Shown: positions 5,165 to 6,930 of the stretch, one piece after another
Position numbering within the stretch: position 1 is the stretch's first letter
Layout: each line of letters begins with the position of its first letter
Assembly (NCBI GenBank): GCA_958448555.1
Contig: CAUDEL010000080.1
Span: 1 to 6,930 of the forward strand
Source of the DNA: Limiplasma sp958448555
GTDB lineage: Bacteria; Bacillota; Clostridia; Christensenellales; Aristaeellaceae
Length of the DNA: 6,930 nucleotides
Direction of reading: 5' to 3'
Position numbers and translations under genes: made by a program
The notes under the pieces: generated by a model
The model's input: only the letters and a program-made list of their open reading frames with translations
Told to the model about the DNA's origin: nothing
The model's database searches: none

Positions 5165-6817
5165 ATGCGCAGAAAGAATGCCCCGATCTGGACCTTTTTT
5201 ACGCTTTTGATTCTGGCTGTCTTTCTGATCTTTGTTGTCTATCCGCTCATCCTGATCCTCTACAAATCCGTCATCAACCCGGCGGACAACAGCCTGACCT
5301 TTGAAAACTTCACCCGTTTTTTCACCCGCAAATACTATGTCAACACCCTGACAAACTCCTTTAAGGTGACCATTGTCGCCACCCTCATCTCCGCTACGCT
5401 CGGCCTCCTGATGGCCTACATCACAAGGCAGGTGCGCATCGCGGGCAGCAAGTGGCTCAATATCCTTATCGTCGTCAGCTACCTCTCGCCGCCCTTCATC
5501 GGAGCGTATGCCTGGATTCAGCTCCTGGGACGCAACGGCCTGATAACCAAGGTGCTCAACGCCCTGCTTGGCATCGAATTCCCGGGCATCTACGGATTTG
5601 CGGGCATTGTGCTGGTGTTTTCGCTGCAGTCCTTTCCGCTGGTTTACATGTACGTCTGCGGTGCGCTGGAGAATCTGGACAATTCGCTCAACGAAGCGGC
5701 GGAAAGCCTGGGCGCCAGCAACTTTCAGCGCGTGACGGGCATCATCCTTCCGCTGGTCATGCCCACGGTGCTGGCCTCCTCGCTGCTGGTATTCATGCGC
5801 GTGTTTTCCGACTTCGGCACGCCCATGCTCATCGGCGAGGGCTACCGCACCTTCCCGGTTGTTCTCTACAACCAGTTCATGGGCGAGGTCACAAACGACA
5901 GCTATTTTGCGGCCGCCCTGTGCGTCATCATCATGGCGATTACGCTGGTCTTCTTCTTCCTTCAGCGCTGGATCGCCCGGCGGCACAGCTATTCCATGTC
6001 GGCGCTCAAGCCCATGCAGCCGCGTACGCCCAAGGCGCTCCCGCGGATGCTGTGCCATGTGTTTGTCTACTTTGTGGTGCTGCTGGCCATGCTTCCTCAG
6101 CTCACGGTCATCGTCACCTCCTTCCTCAAGGAATCGACCCCCGGCATGTTCACCAGCGAGTTTTCCCTCGTCAACTATCAGACGATTTTTTCAAAAAACC
6201 CGCTCGTCATCAGCAACACCTATCTCTTCGGGCTTTGCGCCATCGCCCTTGTTGTGCTGCTTGGTGTGATGATCTCCTATCTTGCGGTGCGCAAGCGCTC
6301 GGCGCTCACCTCCACGGTGGACACGCTGACCATGCTGCCCTATATCATTCCCGGATCCGTTCTTGGCATCTCCTTCCTCTACGCTTTTGCCAAGCCGCCT
6401 CTGGCGCTGACCGGCACGGCCGCGATCATCATCATCTCTTTGAGCGTTCGCCGCATGCCCTATACAATCCGCTCCACAACGGCCATCATTGGCCAGATCA
6501 GCCCCAGCATCGAGGAGGCGTCCATTTCGCTGGGCGCGTCGGAACTTCGTTCCTTTGGCGAGATCATGGTGCCCATGATGCTGCCGGGCGTGCTCTCAGG
6601 CGCCATTATGAGCTGGGTGACGGTCATCAGCGAGCTGTCCTCCTCGATCATGCTCTACCGGGCCAGCACACAGACGCTCACGGTTTCCATTTATACGGAG
6701 GTAATCCGCGACTGTTTCGGAAACGCGGCGGCCTACTCAACGGTTCTGACCGTTACCTCCGTGCTGTCGTTGCTGCTGTTCTTTAAGCTCACCGGCAGAA
6801 AGGATATCTCCGTTTAG
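5165..6817 (+). CDS. ABC transporter permease, fused two-domain type (FbpB-like)
   Basis: This 550-residue integral membrane protein forms the whole translocation channel in one chain. It begins with a short basic tail (MRRKNAP) and a hydrophobic helix (about 9-33). Two homologous permease (BPD_transp_1) halves follow, each with several membrane segments, joined by a basic linker around 269-292. Each half has the cytoplasmic EAA loop that docks on the ATPase: EAAESLGASNFQRV near 177-190, followed by ILPLVMP, and EEASISLGASELRSF near 450-464, followed by MVPMMLP. About 12 membrane segments are expected, the usual count for the fused FbpB form found in ferric, sugar-phosphate and phosphonate importers. 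The length is typical and no disruption is seen. It is the last gene of the operon; its stop is 25 nt before the terminator stem. Confidence 0.94.
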   Translation: MRRKNAPIWTFFTLLILAVFLIFVVYPLILILYKSVINPADNSLTFENFTRFFTRKYYVNTLTNSFKVTIVATLISATLGLLMAYITRQVRIAGSKWLNILIVVSYLSPPFIGAYAWIQLLGRNGLITKVLNALLGIEFPGIYGFAGIVLVFSLQSFPLVYMYVCGALENLDNSLNEAAESLGASNFQRVTGIILPLVMPTVLASSLLVFMRVFSDFGTPMLIGEGYRTFPVVLYNQFMGEVTNDSYFAAALCVIIMAITLVFFFLQRWIARRHSYSMSALKPMQPRTPKALPRMLCHVFVYFVVLLAMLPQLTVIVTSFLKESTPGMFTSEFSLVNYQTIFSKNPLVISNTYLFGLCAIALVVLLGVMISYLAVRKRSALTSTVDTLTMLPYIIPGSVLGISFLYAFAKPPLALTGTAAIIIISLSVRRMPYTIRSTTAIIGQISPSIEEASISLGASELRSFGEIMVPMMLPGVLSGAIMSWVTVISELSSSIMLYRASTQTLTVSIYTEVIRDCFGNAAAYSTVLTVTSVLSLLLFFKLTGRKDISV

Positions 6818-6842
6818 GCAGGACGACGGGTATGGAGGTCAA

Positions 6843-6875
6843 AAACGATCCCCCGCTGGATGTGGGGGATCGTTT
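6843..6875. terminator. Intrinsic terminator after the ABC transporter operon
   Basis: AAACGATCCCCC (6843-6854) pairs perfectly with GGGGGATCGTTT (6864-6875) across a 9-nt loop. On the plus strand the stem ends in TTT before CAGAC. On the minus strand it is followed by five Ts, so it probably works in both directions. The last bases of the stem overlap the start of the right-hand repeat copy, the same arrangement as at the left end of the window. Confidence 0.85.
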
Positions 6876-6930
6876 CAGACTGTCAAAAAACCTTATGGGA
6901 GGTTCGGAGGGCTGTAGGTCCGCAACCTCA
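6874..6930 (-). repeat. Right copy of the 57-bp palindromic intergenic repeat
   Basis: The reverse complement matches 22-78 at 54 of 57 positions and has the same competing hairpins. The three differences lie in the loop of the longer hairpin. Relative to the gene it follows, this copy has the same orientation as the left one: gene end, terminator stem, then CAGACTGTC and the repeat. The window stops at the last matching base, so the element may continue beyond it. Confidence 0.85.

Noticed and set aside
3117..6058. Three long minus-strand frames opposite the importer genes (3117-3983, 4215-4997, 4997-6058)
   Set aside because: They are antisense to strongly supported genes, have biased composition, and have no start signals or recognisable motifs.
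5452..6786. 444-codon open frame on the plus strand within the permease gene
   Set aside because: The overlapping frame reads as a 12-segment permease with two EAA motifs. This one is Ala/His/Gly/Arg-rich with no ribosome binding site.
22..6930. Window as a transposon with the 57-bp repeats as terminal inverted repeats
   Set aside because: There is no transposase or integrase between the repeats. Each repeat follows a terminator, as a 3'-end element would, and no target-site duplication can be seen because the window ends at the right copy.

Overview
The window is a compact bacterial segment of two divergent transcription units. The coding DNA is GC-rich and the single divergent promoter region (2665-2945) is markedly AT-rich. 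Strong AGGAGG-type ribosome binding sites, tandem FMN_bind domains and the intergenic repeat style suggest an anaerobic, probably gut-associated Bacillota (Clostridia-like) genome. This placement is an inference: no rRNA or marker gene is present, and a diderm lineage such as Negativicutes or Synergistota is not excluded.

Leftward unit (2664 to 148, minus strand): one gene for an exported flavoprotein. It has a Sec signal peptide, two tandem FMN_bind domains, each with a GATxT flavinylation motif, and a fumarate-reductase-type FAD domain. It resembles extracytoplasmic reductases that use small organic molecules as respiratory electron acceptors. The catalytic Arg and the HHTMGG and HGGNR motifs are present. 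The residues that hold fumarate in characterised enzymes are replaced, so the substrate is unknown.

Rightward unit (2946 to 6817, plus strand): a three-gene ABC importer operon of the Fe3+/AfuA/phosphonate-type family. It encodes a secreted substrate-binding protein, a hairpin-separated ATPase with a TOBE domain, and a fused two-domain permease. The binding protein lacks the tandem tyrosines of true ferric-binding proteins, so 'iron transporter' should not be accepted by default.

The two units share a 281-bp divergent regulatory region. It has one well-formed sigma-70-type promoter facing left, a weaker one facing right, and an imperfect dyad over the leftward promoter. A working hypothesis is a 'reduce outside, import the product (or co-substrate)' module, with an unseen flavin transferase (ApbE) and electron donor elsewhere in the genome.

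Both outer ends carry the same 57-bp palindromic repeat (54/57 identical, inverted to each other), each next to a terminator hairpin. The repeat can form two mutually exclusive hairpins, one of them followed by a T-run. The window ends inside the right-hand copy.
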